Assembly: GCF_001661345.1 (NCBI RefSeq)
Contig: NW_017962925.1
Span: forward strand, 124,001-188,000
Source: Ascoidea rubescens DSM 1968
Lineage: Eukaryota > Ascomycota > Saccharomycetes > Ascoideales > Ascoideaceae
Length of the DNA stretch: 64,000 bases
Direction of reading: 5' to 3'
Part shown: positions 25,635-36,052 of the stretch, piece after piece
Position numbering within the stretch: position 1 is the stretch's first letter
Layout of the letters: every line of letters starts with the position of its first letter
Notes under the pieces: model-generated
What the model was told of the DNA's origin: nothing
Databases searched by the model: none
The model's input: only the letters and a program-made list of their open reading frames with translations
Made by a program: the position numbers and the translations under genes

Positions 25635-28600
25635 ATGGAGCACTCCTTCAACTCGTATTCTAGTGCTGGAGCCCATGGTGTGTTTGGTGCTGAAAATGTG
25701 CTGCTGGGGCAGGATGGCCAGAAGGGCAACTTGGATGCGTTTGTTGTCTGGATGAAAAAGGCCAAAAGAGAAGCTGAGCAGTTGCTAGTGGACCAGGCAG
25801 AGGAGGAGCAGACGTTTTACAGAGAGATTGAGCAGGAGCAACAGAAATTGCAACTGCTTGCTTTGGAGAAGGCCCCTCTGCCAGAGGACCAGTTTGATAG
25901 CGCCAACATTCTCAATGGCTCTTTTCTTGATCCTGATATTGCAGTTCAGCAGGAGGTTGTGATCACTGAAAAGCAGATCCAAAATCAACCACACAATGCC
26001 ATTTTACTGGACAAAAGCTTAGTACAAGTTCCTCAAGAAAACCAATCAAATCTGCTACAAAAACACGATATTGCTTCTTTTACTGAGACTATAAGCGAAC
26101 CACAAAATCTCACTTTCGCTAATGTACCTCACAACAATGCAATTACTATATTTGATAATGAAATCATTGATCTTAATTCACAATCCGACGAAGATTATGA
26201 GGAAAATGATAATGAAGAAGAGGAAGCTGACAATGAAGAGGAAGGTGATGAATATTATTCCGATGAAGACCAGCTGTATAACAAGATCAAAGAAATCGAG
26301 GAGTCCTCAATTCCATACAATCGAAATTTGGTGGCTCTTGACCATATAGTTAATGCAAACCATATTAATAGTTTAGAAGAAATACAAAATTTTAATAAAA
26401 GCGACCTGAACTCTCCTATTCCTGAAAATGCTGCCTTTCATGAAATTTCTGATGAGGATGAAAATGACGACCAAAAATATGAACAGGATTTTAATAGTAT
26501 CACCAATCCCAATAATATCAATAACATCAACAAGATTGATCAAATTGATAACTTTCAAAAATTTGATAATTTCAATAATAACTACAATCAGCAGAACATA
26601 TTTGATGATTCTAAACAGAATCTAGATAACTATGCTCAATATAATGATCCCGATCAATTGTTTTCTTACCCAAAAGTTCCAAACTCTTATTATCCTCAGT
26701 ATCTGAGATTATTTAATAAAAATGATATGTCAAACTATGAAAGTTATCACATACCAGAAGATCAAGATCAAGATCAAAATTCAGATTATTATTATGATGA
26801 TCAAGATGAAGATCAGGATCAGGATCAGGATCAAGTTGAGAATTACAATTCCCAAGTTAATTTTAATTACAATAAAAATATTCACACAGAAAATAATTAT
26901 GTAACTCCAAATAACACCAAAAATAACAACCCAAACCCAAATCCAACCGATAAATCTGAGAATCTTCATTATCCCGACTATAATGATAATTTGAACTTCG
27001 ATGGTGTCCAACTGAATGATAAGGACCATGAAAATCAATTCCTACCTGATCACCAAAATTTTGGTTCTAAAACTCTACCTGAAAACCATGATTATATAAA
27101 CCTAGATTCAGATCAAGGATATGATGATACCATTACCAATAATAATAATAATGACCATAATGACCATAATGACCATAATGATGATAATGACGATGATAAT
27201 AATATTTATGGCTATATATCAGGCTCTCATAGCAATTATAGAAAGGAACATAAACTTGAAGAAGGAGATGAAGAAAAAGAGGATGATGATAATGAAGAAG
27301 AAGAATATGAGGAAGAATATGAGGAAGAATACGAAGAAGAATATGAGGAGGAATATCCTTTCGAAGTTCAAAATGAAGAACTGGATGAAAATGATCTGAA
27401 TTTTCGATATGAACATGATAAGACCACTAAATCATTAGAAAACAATAATTTTGAAAATGAAATTAAACAGGAAGAAAGCTTCTCTTCCACTAATAGCAAA
27501 CATAATTACGAATATCAGAAAGTTGAAACAGATGCAGATAAAGAAATTTATAATTATAAAGAGGGCCATAAACATAGTCAAGCAAATGATGATAACGATA
27601 ATAATGATGCCGATAGTGAATTTGAAAATCCTTATGATAAAAATGATGAGGGTGAATGTCAAAATGAAGATCAAAGCAATTTTGAAAGCAAAAAGTTTAA
27701 ATCAAATACTGAAACGATAGACAGTAGTAATAATACCAATGAAAACGAAAATGAAAGTGAAAGTGAAAGCGAAAATTTGCTTTTAGAAGAACTGCTTGCA
27801 AATTCAAAAAACATTGATGAAAATAGTAAAAAATCACTGGGAGCCCTGAATCCTTTCATTGCTAATTCTCGGCCATTTGACTCGAATTCAGAAAATTCAG
27901 AAAATCAATTATATGGAGAGTCATTAAAAGCTTTTGATCAAAACATGATCATTGACAAATTAAATGTTAATGAGAAACAAGGAACTCTCCGGATTCAAAA
28001 TTTACCAACGCCAACAATACAAACTTTTGATGAAGATATTAGTAACCTCGAGGAAGATCTGGAAGAATATAATAATCTTGAAGATTTGAATTATGCTTCA
28101 AATAAAGAGTTACAACATGATTTTGATCAGAATATGATTAACGCAGCGGAAGAGTTAGATGATAACATTAAAAACATTGAGAATAATTCTGAAGAAGATT
28201 TAAAAGTTGATATTGAAAAATATGAAAAATCTGATGTGATTTTGGATGATTTAGAAGAAGAAGCAGATAGTAACAAAAATATGGAAATAGAACAACTTAC
28301 AGCTGAATCCGCAATTATGGAAGTTGAAAACTTATTAGTCTCAACAGACATTGAGGATATTGAAATGGCAGAAGAAGAAGAAAAAAAGGGAAAAAACAAT
28401 TATTCTAGTATTACAGAACAGAAAACGATTCCTTCATTTGAAATCACCAATACTCAAAAAATAGGTGCCATAAATATTGAAAATATCAATGATAATGATT
28501 TTAAAGGAAACAGTGCGCAAGAGGAAACCGTGGACGAAGTACAAAAGAAAGATGTTTTAAACGAATTGCAAAACATTAATCAAGAGCTCTTTTCTAAAGA

Positions 28601-29423
28601 AGACATTAGAATAGATAAAGATAAAAGTGAGAACGATATTCTAAATAAACATGAAGACGAAAATAAAAATGAAAATGAAAATAAACATGAAAATGGCATT
28701 GAGAGTAAGGAAATATTGAGTATTGATCAAATGAAATATACTCATAGTGAAACTGAAAATGAAGAAACTGAAAAACATTTCCAGGCGAATAAAAATCAAA
28801 AAAATCATCAAATTGATAATACTATTGAACCCCAAAAGAAAATTTTTGATGAACAAAAACAAATAGAAGAAGATGAATTAATTAATGAGATAGATGAAGA
28901 AAAGTTAGGTTTAGAAGAAAATGTAGATAATGGTCAAAATAATTTCGTCAAAGAAATGGTTATGGAACATCAAGAAAATTCACAAAGTTTAGAAACTGAA
29001 TCTTCAAAAAAATTGGTTTTAAATGAAAAATTAGAAAACCTGGAGTTGGAAATACTGAATGAACAACAAAATATTGAAAACCGAGATAAAAGTATTGATG
29101 AAAAGGGAAATAATAATAAAATTAATAAAAATGAAAATGAAAATGAAAATGAAAATGTTGAGAGGAAAACCTTTAAGAGAACTCAATCAGATGTTGAATT
29201 TGTGAATAATGAAAACCAGCTAAAGAAAGCAAAATTAGATAAAGATGATGATAATAAGCTAATTACTGATATAAAGCCTGACAACAAGATTCAAGGCAGT
29301 ATAAACAATAAAGAAAAAGCAAATTCTGAAGAACCGGTTGCTGAAAGGATATTTGATATTTCATTATTTGAGTCTATTGAATCTACATTTGAAAATAATT
29401 CTCAAGACGGGAAAGACGAGTAA
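25635..29423 (+). CDS. Large acidic, disordered protein of unknown function
   Basis: 1,262 residues from the first ATG of the frame. Not recognised. The first 100 residues are the only well-mixed part (GVFGAENVLLGQDGQKG, then DAFVVWMKKAKREAEQLL), ending in a predicted coiled-coil rich in Glu/Gln. The rest is Asp/Glu/Asn-rich: DQDQD runs at about residues 380-405, DHND repeats near 510-525 and EEEYEEEYEE repeats near 555-575. The last 20 residues (ERIFDISLFESIESTFEN) look like a conserved short motif. Such proteins are often nuclear or scaffold factors, but I claim no function. The N-terminus uses CTG codons and higher GC than the body. Confidence 0.75.
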   Translation: MEHSFNSYSSAGAHGVFGAENVLLGQDGQKGNLDAFVVWMKKAKREAEQLLVDQAEEEQTFYREIEQEQQKLQLLALEKAPLPEDQFDSANILNGSFLDPDIAVQQEVVITEKQIQNQPHNAILLDKSLVQVPQENQSNLLQKHDIASFTETISEPQNLTFANVPHNNAITIFDNEIIDLNSQSDEDYEENDNEEEEADNEEEGDEYYSDEDQLYNKIKEIEESSIPYNRNLVALDHIVNANHINSLEEIQNFNKSDLNSPIPENAAFHEISDEDENDDQKYEQDFNSITNPNNINNINKIDQIDNFQKFDNFNNNYNQQNIFDDSKQNLDNYAQYNDPDQLFSYPKVPNSYYPQYLRLFNKNDMSNYESYHIPEDQDQDQNSDYYYDDQDEDQDQDQDQVENYNSQVNFNYNKNIHTENNYVTPNNTKNNNPNPNPTDKSENLHYPDYNDNLNFDGVQLNDKDHENQFLPDHQNFGSKTLPENHDYINLDSDQGYDDTITNNNNNDHNDHNDHNDDNDDDNNIYGYISGSHSNYRKEHKLEEGDEEKEDDDNEEEEYEEEYEEEYEEEYEEEYPFEVQNEELDENDLNFRYEHDKTTKSLENNNFENEIKQEESFSSTNSKHNYEYQKVETDADKEIYNYKEGHKHSQANDDNDNNDADSEFENPYDKNDEGECQNEDQSNFESKKFKSNTETIDSSNNTNENENESESESENLLLEELLANSKNIDENSKKSLGALNPFIANSRPFDSNSENSENQLYGESLKAFDQNMIIDKLNVNEKQGTLRIQNLPTPTIQTFDEDISNLEEDLEEYNNLEDLNYASNKELQHDFDQNMINAAEELDDNIKNIENNSEEDLKVDIEKYEKSDVILDDLEEEADSNKNMEIEQLTAESAIMEVENLLVSTDIEDIEMAEEEEKKGKNNYSSITEQKTIPSFEITNTQKIGAINIENINDNDFKGNSAQEETVDEVQKKDVLNELQNINQELFSKEDIRIDKDKSENDILNKHEDENKNENENKHENGIESKEILSIDQMKYTHSETENEETEKHFQANKNQKNHQIDNTIEPQKKIFDEQKQIEEDELINEIDEEKLGLEENVDNGQNNFVKEMVMEHQENSQSLETESSKKLVLNEKLENLELEILNEQQNIENRDKSIDEKGNNNKINKNENENENENVERKTFKRTQSDVEFVNNENQLKKAKLDKDDDNKLITDIKPDNKIQGSINNKEKANSEEPVAERIFDISLFESIESTFENNSQDGKDE

Positions 29424-29730
29424 AACCCAAGCCTATGTAGTCTATGTTGGTTTTATTAAGATTATTATAAAAAAAGTAAAAATTATATATTTAAGAACTT
29501 CAGTTATTAAGACAGTTAGAATGAAAATTTGCCAAAAAATAAATGTAGAAAAGAGTAAAGTCAAAAAAGTTAAAAAAACCAAAAAAAGAACAAAAACGTA
29601 GTTGAAGAATATTGTCAGAAAAAAAATGTGTCTAAACCTATATACAAGAGACAGCCGAAAGGATTAAAAACAGAAAAAAATGGGAATAAAAAAACAATGA
29701 AAATGGTAAAAAATTTGGAATTTAACTTCT
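29424..29730. other. Convergent 3' region
   Basis: A-rich region between the acidic-protein gene and the carrier. It contains the Puf3-type element of the carrier transcript at 29639..29646. Confidence 0.5.
29639..29646 (-). promoter_or_regulatory. Puf3-type element, 3' UTR of carrier
   Basis: Minus-strand TGTATATA in CTTGTATATA, 85 nt past the carrier stop codon. It fits UGUANAUA with the C at position -2 preferred by Puf3. Confidence 0.6.
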
Positions 29731-30861
29731 TTATGCAACATTGTTCATGAAATACTCAAAACATAAAAAGAATATAGTGCTGTTTAATACAGACCTTGTC
29801 ACTGAAATGCTAAGGCCTCTATACATTCTTCTGGTTGGTAGTTGTAATTTTCTTCTTTTTAATGGCAACTTTTCTTGACCAGATTGGAATCTTAAAATAT
29901 TGCTTACAATGTCTCTTTGCATAACAGACTTGACAGTGTCAAGAGGGAAGACTGTTATCCAGCTGAAAATACCCGATAAACCACCAGCTAAAGCAATAGC
30001 AATTTGATTAGTTGGGATCTTCAAATTAAAAAAGGAATCTGAATTGAAGTCAAAAGGATTTAAATAAATGTAGCCATTTTTATCAGAGAGTGCATTGATG
30101 GTCAATTTGAAAGTTTCATAAACACCAAAGTAAAATCCAGAACCTATTGCATCTCTTACAACATGGAATCGAAAACCAGAATATAGACCTAGGATCCCCT
30201 CAGATTTAATGATTTGTTTTGCAACTTGATAGGTTGATTTGGGCAAAATATTCTTCTTAAAATTATTTTTGCTGTCCAACAATATAGCGATTTGAGAAAA
30301 CAATTTTGTAAATTCAAAAGGACAAGCAAAAATTGAAACCAAAGCACCAGATATCATACCAGCAGATACAGACACTGGGATATTATTGTAAGTTACATAC
30401 AAAGCTCTCTGTTTGTCGGTTAAATCCTTGTTGTAGTATGAACTTTGTCCAATAAGGTTTTTCACTACCACAGATTCATAGATCAGAGATATTGTTGGTT
30501 TTAGCGTGGTGTATAAAGAGACACTCAAGGATTTAGAGCAAGAAGTAGACAATATTGGGGCAGTTATCCCACGATAAAAACCTTTAATTCCCTCATGCCT
30601 GAGAGTTTTTCTAAAACAATCAAATGAGTTTTTGAACGAAGGATGGGTCTGGATTCGAGTCTTTATAGTGTCTAATGGAAACCCAACAAACGTCGATATT
30701 ATTGAGGCAGAATATGATAGAATAGTTGGTCTCCAGTACTGTAAATATGGTGGTAACGTTATGATAGCATTTTGAGAGACGATATCACTACCAGTAATAG
30801 CAGGAACAGAAAGATTTAGCTTTGACGAATTTGGAGGTGGATTAATTGAACTATCTGACAT
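29731..30861 (-). CDS. Mitochondrial carrier family protein
   Basis: 376-residue inner-membrane solute carrier with three repeats. The three P-x-[DE]-x-x-[KR] signatures are present: PLDTIKTRIQ (about residue 62), PFEFTKLFSQ (about 180) and PLDTVKSVMQ (about 305), each followed by a GFYRG- or GLYSGF-type half-motif. The second signature has Glu and Phe, as in the YFR045W (Mrx20) group, which is my best guess for orthology; the substrate is not inferable. The first 40 residues are a Ser/Pro-rich extension. The ATG at 30861 is the first in frame. Confidence 0.88.
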   Translation of the reverse strand: MSDSSINPPPNSSKLNLSVPAITGSDIVSQNAIITLPPYLQYWRPTILSYSASIISTFVGFPLDTIKTRIQTHPSFKNSFDCFRKTLRHEGIKGFYRGITAPILSTSCSKSLSVSLYTTLKPTISLIYESVVVKNLIGQSSYYNKDLTDKQRALYVTYNNIPVSVSAGMISGALVSIFACPFEFTKLFSQIAILLDSKNNFKKNILPKSTYQVAKQIIKSEGILGLYSGFRFHVVRDAIGSGFYFGVYETFKLTINALSDKNGYIYLNPFDFNSDSFFNLKIPTNQIAIALAGGLSGIFSWITVFPLDTVKSVMQRDIVSNILRFQSGQEKLPLKRRKLQLPTRRMYRGLSISVTRSVLNSTIFFLCFEYFMNNVA

Positions 30862-31300
30862 CTTGGGACAAACTTGAACTCAAACATACTAATCTCAGCT
30901 GGATGGAGGTGATTGTAAATAACAGGCGTTGTTCTATTGTTATTTCTACTAGCTCTACCCCTAATCCCCACTGTATCGCTATCTTCCACTCGATATATTG
31001 TATTTTCGCAGTCTGTGATTCATCAACTTCAACAGGAAAATCTTAATTTTTTGTCAGTTTGAAAAAAATATATTGATCGGAAGTGGTACTTCCGACCACC
31101 GGTGATAAGGCATCACTAACGAACACTGATCTAGAGTTTTCCACGCGGTTTGTTAACTCAATCTCAGCTTCCGTTTTTCGGCGCAAGTATTGGCGAACAC
31201 TTACCCTGTCGGCCAGAAAAACCAGAGCGAACAGAACTGAAAGAATCTGCTGCTTTTGCTGTTTTTGGAGGAAAAGCAGCAACTGAACGACAGAGAGAAG
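30862..31300. promoter_or_regulatory. Divergent promoter, carrier / RSM27
   Basis: 439 bp between two nuclear genes for mitochondrial proteins, so probably a shared promoter. A 9-bp inverted repeat occurs close to the RSM27 ATG. Confidence 0.6.
31249..31280 (+). other. Leader stem-loop before RSM27 start
   Basis: GCTGCTTTT (31249..31257) and AAAAGCAGC (31272..31280) are perfect 9-nt inverted repeats with a 14-nt loop, ending 20 nt before the ATG. The element could fold in DNA or in the 5' leader. Confidence 0.55.
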
Positions 31301-31630
31301 ATGAAACCAATAGTGCTAGTGCCTAAACACAAGTTAAGGATACTCGCCAAAGTTACAGCTGAGGCCTTCAACCAGACCTACAACCCTACGTGTGCCAGAA
31401 CCGGCGCCAAATACTTGAGAAGAAACTTGAAAGGTCCTACCATTGCCAGTTACTATGGTCCAACAGATTTCCCATCTTTCAAGGAGTATAAGAAATTGTT
31501 TCCTGATGTTACTTTATACGATGATAAAGAAGACCATAGGTTGAAGAAAGTGGCTGCTTTGAAGAGAAGAGGTAAAGGTGCTCCTCCAAAGAAGAAAGCT
31601 GGTCCTGGCGGAGACAAAAAGAAGAAATAA
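31301..31630 (+). CDS. RSM27: Mitochondrial small-subunit ribosomal protein mS33
   Basis: 109 residues, component of the mitochondrial 37S subunit. Matches yeast Rsm27 in the blocks KVTAEAFNQTYNPTCARTGAKYL, LKGPTIASYYGPTDFPSF and LKKVAALKRRGKGAPPKKK, with a basic Lys-rich tail. The start at 31301 (MKPIVLVPKHK) is chosen because the family begins at this point; the frame is open a further 15 codons upstream but without support. The 3' UTR carries a canonical Puf3-type element 30 nt after the stop. Divergent from the mitochondrial carrier gene. Confidence 0.93.
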   Translation: MKPIVLVPKHKLRILAKVTAEAFNQTYNPTCARTGAKYLRRNLKGPTIASYYGPTDFPSFKEYKKLFPDVTLYDDKEDHRLKKVAALKRRGKGAPPKKKAGPGGDKKKK

Positions 31631-31659
31631 TTCTATTCTTGAATCTCCATAGCTTTGCT

Positions 31660-31667
31660 TGTACATA
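31660..31667 (+). promoter_or_regulatory. Puf3-type element, 3' UTR of RSM27
   Basis: TGTACATA in CTTGTACATA, fitting UGUANAUA with C at -2, 30 nt past the stop of a mitoribosomal gene. Confidence 0.65.
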
Positions 31668-31720
31668 ACCAGTGCCAGTTATTGATTAAAAAATAAACCA
31701 AAAACTATATATATTTCTAT

Positions 31721-32822
31721 TTAATTACTGCAATAACAGTTAAATAATTCTTTTCTAAACAGCAAAATGCTTTTAATACAGATTTCATTTCCATCATTCT
31801 TTTTAAGCCGATCAACAAGTTGACTGTCAGAGTTTTCTTTATTTTTAGGGTTGTAATTATTATAAGTATTGTATATGAAGATTTCTTTAAAAAATTCTAA
31901 ATTAAACGAATTTTTAATGCTGTTTTTAATTGATAAATAATAGTAGGAATTGAATATTATATCGTTCAATTTGAGGGATTCATTTAACAATTTCAAGTAG
32001 TTTTTTCTTTCACCCATTTTAAATTTAATTCCATTGGGGATTCTATTATTATCTTTAATTTTTAGCATGATTAAAAAAATTGGGAAAAAATTTAAATCAA
32101 TTAACAAAATCTCAAAATTTAAACTAACAAAATCAATTAAAATGATTTTAAGAATTAAAAAACTCGAGAAAAATATTAAAATTGTAGGTAATAAAAAGAT
32201 CAATATAATAAATATAAAGGTACCCAAAATTAGTTGATCGATTTCGAAATTTTCAAAATCAATTCTTTTTCTAAAGATGTTATATTTTTTCCCATAAAAC
32301 AATCTAATTAAACTCTTTAAAATCGAAACCAATATTTTTAATATTTTGAAAAGTGAATTATAAATTATAAGAATATTAAAATTTATAAATTTATTTAAAT
32401 CAATTAAAATTGATATGATTAAACTTAGCCCTAAAAAATATGATAATCTTATGAATATGAAATTTATTATAAAATTTTTTATAATGAAATCGTTAAAAAT
32501 TGCAAAAAAATTTAAGATAAAAATTGAGTAAAATTCAATAATCCATAATATTAATTCACCAAAAAATTTTGATAAATTTTCGTTTAATTTTAAACCACCG
32601 GGATTATCCATTAGCCATAAAGTTAATTTCATTAGACTATTTTTCATTAAGAATAGTAAATTTACGAGAGATGAATGTAATAATGATTGAAAAGAATTCA
32701 AATTGATAAGATTTGAAACAGTCATACCAACTATGATATCATTAATGATTAACCATAAAGTATTGTATAATTTAATATAATTTGTATAATAATTGAAAGA
32801 ATTTTTCAATTTAATTATATCA

Positions 32823-32857
<35 letters not shown>

Positions 32858-33970
32858 TTTCTTTTTATTGAGTAAATTCAAAATCGATGAAACATTATTA
32901 TTAATATTGTTATTAGTAAATGAGTTTCTTAAATTATATAATTTAATAAATTCTATTGGTAAAAAATAAAATTGAGATAGCCTTAGGTTTAATTGATTTA
33001 AGAAAAAAGAATTTTTCAAAACCTTGGTATTGATTAAAAGATTTAATAGATTAATAATTGATAATAATATAAATTGAAATAGAGATACTAAATTAATCAA
33101 TAAGAATTTAATTGAATAATTTAAATTTTTCAATATCAAAATTTTTTTAAAAAACTTAAAGTTTAATAAAACCAAATTCAATGAAAAATTTAAAAAATTA
33201 AATAGAAATTGATTTAAAATAAACAAAATATTATTGATCTTATAATTATTATAAATATTTATGTTATTATCGAAACTATAATTAGAATTTTTATTAATGA
33301 AATGATTCTTATTATTGACAATATTTAGTCTTAGGAAATAAAAGTAATTTAGTAATATTATAATTAAATTAAAAGCTCTTTCTTGTTTATTTAATGAAGA
33401 GGGCAGATTCTTTTTACCTTTATCTTTATCTTTATCATTATTAGAATTATTGTCTAGAAAATGAAGAGACAAATTTTTTAAAATGATTGTTTTTTCAGAT
33501 TGATTAATACTGCTATCAAAACCGTCTGAATTATTAAATTGATTATAATTAATGTTATTGATAAGAATATTGATAAAAATGTTATTATTTAGGAACAAGT
33601 TTGATTGGATTCTGATTTGGTTAATTGAGTAAAATTGCATCTGTCTTGGATTTGGAGGATCAAAAATAATAAATTTGTAATTCAATTTGCTGTTAATGAT
33701 CGGGTAGCTATGATAAGAAACTGAGGCATCATAGCTCAATTGAAGCAAATTCCGGTTATCATCTGGATCGCAGTTGATGGAAGCTATAACTCTTATATGT
33801 TTGTCGCTTTTGAAGCAAGAATTGGTGGCAAAATCAGCAGGAACAACAGAAACAGCAATAAAATCCAGCAGCGTAACTTGCAACCCAAGAACAACATACT
33901 TAACATTGTAAGACAAAAGAATATCAGAGGCCCAGTAGAAATGAATAAGAGACAGTTGGGGTCCAGACAT
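31721..33970 (-). CDS. GPI1: GPI1, GPI-GlcNAc transferase subunit (PIG-Q)
   Basis: Membrane subunit of the ER complex that starts GPI-anchor synthesis by moving GlcNAc to phosphatidylinositol. 749 residues from the ATG at 33970; an ATG at 33982 gives four more. The diagnostic block is around residues 445-475 (WLMDNPGGLKLNENLSKF, then GELILWIIEFYS), conserved in Gpi1/PIG-Q, together with LRLSQFYFLPIEFIKLYN earlier. Many membrane segments occupy the C-terminal 500 residues. The length exceeds S. cerevisiae Gpi1 (609), largely from Asn/Ile-rich insertions. Base composition is extremely AT-rich except at the 5' end. Confidence 0.88.
32825..32858. repeat. ATT tract in GPI1 (poly-Asn)
   Basis: About eleven ATT units giving an Asn run in a hydrophilic insertion between conserved Gpi1 blocks. 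Confidence 0.8.
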
Positions 33971-34398
33971 GGTGCAGCACATCCATTGCCGGTGTAGTCG
34001 TTGGAAGCAGCAGCAGCAGAAGAACAGGAAGCAGAAGAAGATGCTGGAGAGGCAGAAACCCAGCAGGATCAGCTGATACAGTCGGAATGCACGTGATGAT
34101 GTATAATTACGAAACGCGAATTCACGATGTTCTAGATGCCGAAAACGCCGTTATTTACGGTGTTTCGATTGCATGCACGTCTCGAACACATGCGAACATC
34201 CGAAGGAGAGTTCCACAGATACGGTCCAGCTCAAAGAAGTTGAATAGACCGCGTTTCCATCTCAAACCAACAAACCTTTTCTGGGAGGACTTCTGACTTG
34301 TTAAATACTCTTTGCTTTGCTTTGTCACTTTTCCACCTATTGCTATTTTTTGCTCAACCTCAACCTCCCATCCATTGAAAGACACAGCTTCCTTCAAA
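33971..34398. promoter_or_regulatory. Divergent promoter, GPI1 / RDI1
   Basis: 428 bp. Contains a GCAGCAGCAGCAGAAG run at about 34006..34050, an ATCAGCTGAT palindrome near 34068, and CACGTGATGATG from about 34090, a Cbf1/CDEI-like core. Confidence 0.55.
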
Positions 34399-35001
34399 AT
34401 GCCCTCTAACACTGACGATTTAGTTCCTGAAGATGCTCCAGGTTATTATGTGACCGAGAAGAAAACCTTGGAGGAGTACAACAAGTTGGATGCTGAAGAC
34501 GAATCTTTGGTCAAGTGGAAGAAATCCCTAGGTTTAGACACCTCTGCTTTGTTACCTGTCAACCCCAATGATAATAGAAAGGTTGTGATTTTAGAGATGG
34601 CCTTGTTGGTTGATGGTAAAGAACCTGTTGTTGTTGACTTGAGTGACGAGAGTGTTTTGAAGACGTTATCCAAAAACCCTTTTAAGGTCGAAGAAAAGTC
34701 TATCTATAGGTTGAAAATCAAATTCAAGATACAACATGAAATCGTCACTGGTATCAAGTACTTGCAAGGCATAAGAAAAGCTGGTATTACCTTAGACAAG
34801 TTGGAAGAACCCTTAGGTTCTTATGCCCCCAACACTGTTAACAAACCATATTACGAAGTTACTCTTCCTGAAATGGAGGCTCCTTCCGGTATGTTGGCTA
34901 GAGGCACTTATGGTGCTGTATCCAAGTTTGTTGATGATGACAAGCAGGTTCATTTATTGCTCAATTGGGCTGTTGAAATTGTTAAGGTTGGTAGAGCTTA
35001 A
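34399..35001 (+). CDS. RDI1: Rho GDP-dissociation inhibitor
   Basis: Cytosolic protein that extracts prenylated Rho GTPases (Cdc42, Rho1) from membranes. 200 residues, the family size. The N-terminal regulatory arm is followed by the immunoglobulin-like fold with SLVKWKKSLGL, then YRLKIKFKIQHEIVTGIKYL, MLGSYAP-like LGSYAPNT, PSGMLARGTYGAVSKFVDDD and the C-terminal LLNWAVEIVKVG. The start at 34399 (MPSNTDDLVPED) is preferred over an upstream ATG at 34312, which adds a hydrophobic stretch not found in the family. Codon use is strongly biased toward preferred codons, suggesting high expression. Confidence 0.96.
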   Translation: MPSNTDDLVPEDAPGYYVTEKKTLEEYNKLDAEDESLVKWKKSLGLDTSALLPVNPNDNRKVVILEMALLVDGKEPVVVDLSDESVLKTLSKNPFKVEEKSIYRLKIKFKIQHEIVTGIKYLQGIRKAGITLDKLEEPLGSYAPNTVNKPYYEVTLPEMEAPSGMLARGTYGAVSKFVDDDKQVHLLLNWAVEIVKVGRA

Positions 35002-36052
35002 TTTGTCTGAAATTTGCTTTTTTTTACTTCATCCGTTAATTATCAACTATCAATTATCATTTGCTTATCACTTTATCTATCTGTCATCACTTCTCAGTTA
35101 TCACTTACAGTTATTAGTTATCACTTTCAATTTCAGCCATAATATAACAGTTACTAATTCTCATTCACTTTTTGTCCATTTTCATGAAATTTTATTTTAT
35201 TTTACTTTACTTTATTTTATTCTATTTTATTTTATTTTATTTTATCTCGTTTTTGATTATTTTTTGATCTTTTACCACTTTATTTTAATCACTTATTTTC
35301 ATTTTTTGCCTTTTACCTTTTTTCTTCTATTTTTTTTTACTTTTAATTTTTTAACTTTATAATTAACATATCCAAAATTTCCACTCTATAAATAAGACTG
35401 AAATTAATTCAATACTAAACCTTTCTTTACTTGATCTGTCATTCCACTTGAACAGTTGATAATAAAATAATATAATTTATTCATAAATTTTATAAACATA
35501 TATAAAAGAAAATAAAAATCAATTAAAAAGGAAAATAAAAGTATTAAAGTAAAAACAATAAAGTGCTGTGACATTAGTTAAATTTAATTTATCATCATAA
35601 TCTTCAAGTATAAAAAAATAAAAAAATAGCCGGCATAAAATAAACAATTGTTTTTTATATTTATGAAAAACAATTTCAAAAGTGAAAAAAAATAATTTCA
35701 GTATAAACATGGTAAATACAAGGTAAATCATATCTTATATATAAATTGGTTTATCAAATAAACCAAGATTAGATTGTTTTTTTATATATTTTTTAGGTTT
35801 TTTAGTTTTTTTGTAGTTTTGCACAAGAATAGAGAAAAGTTAACGTGTTTTTTTTTGAAGGAATTCACAGGATTTATATTTATATGCTAACTTTAATATT
35901 CACAGTATGATAGCAGTTTTGAGAGACAGTTTGAATAGACAAGAAGACAGTTTTGTTAACAGAAAATGATCTGTCTTAAAATGCCCATGAAATAAGAGAA
36001 AAAAAAAAAGGTAAAAAAAAAAGGTTAAAGCATGAATTGAAAATTTAATCAT
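35002..36052. other. 1 kb convergent region, no gene
   Basis: AT-rich, with TCATTTATCA-like repeats (TTATCACTT units at about 35050..35130) and TTTTATTTTA runs at about 35200..35250. The 179-codon open frame overlapping the RDI1 end is a low-complexity shadow. Confidence 0.5.

Noticed and set aside
35300-35330. GCCTTTTACC, resembling the U5 snRNA loop 1
   Set aside because: It sits in a T-rich low-complexity run with no flanking stems or Sm site.
34823-35362. 179-codon frame overlapping the RDI1 3' end
   Set aside because: Out of frame with RDI1; its second half is Phe/Leu/Ile low complexity.
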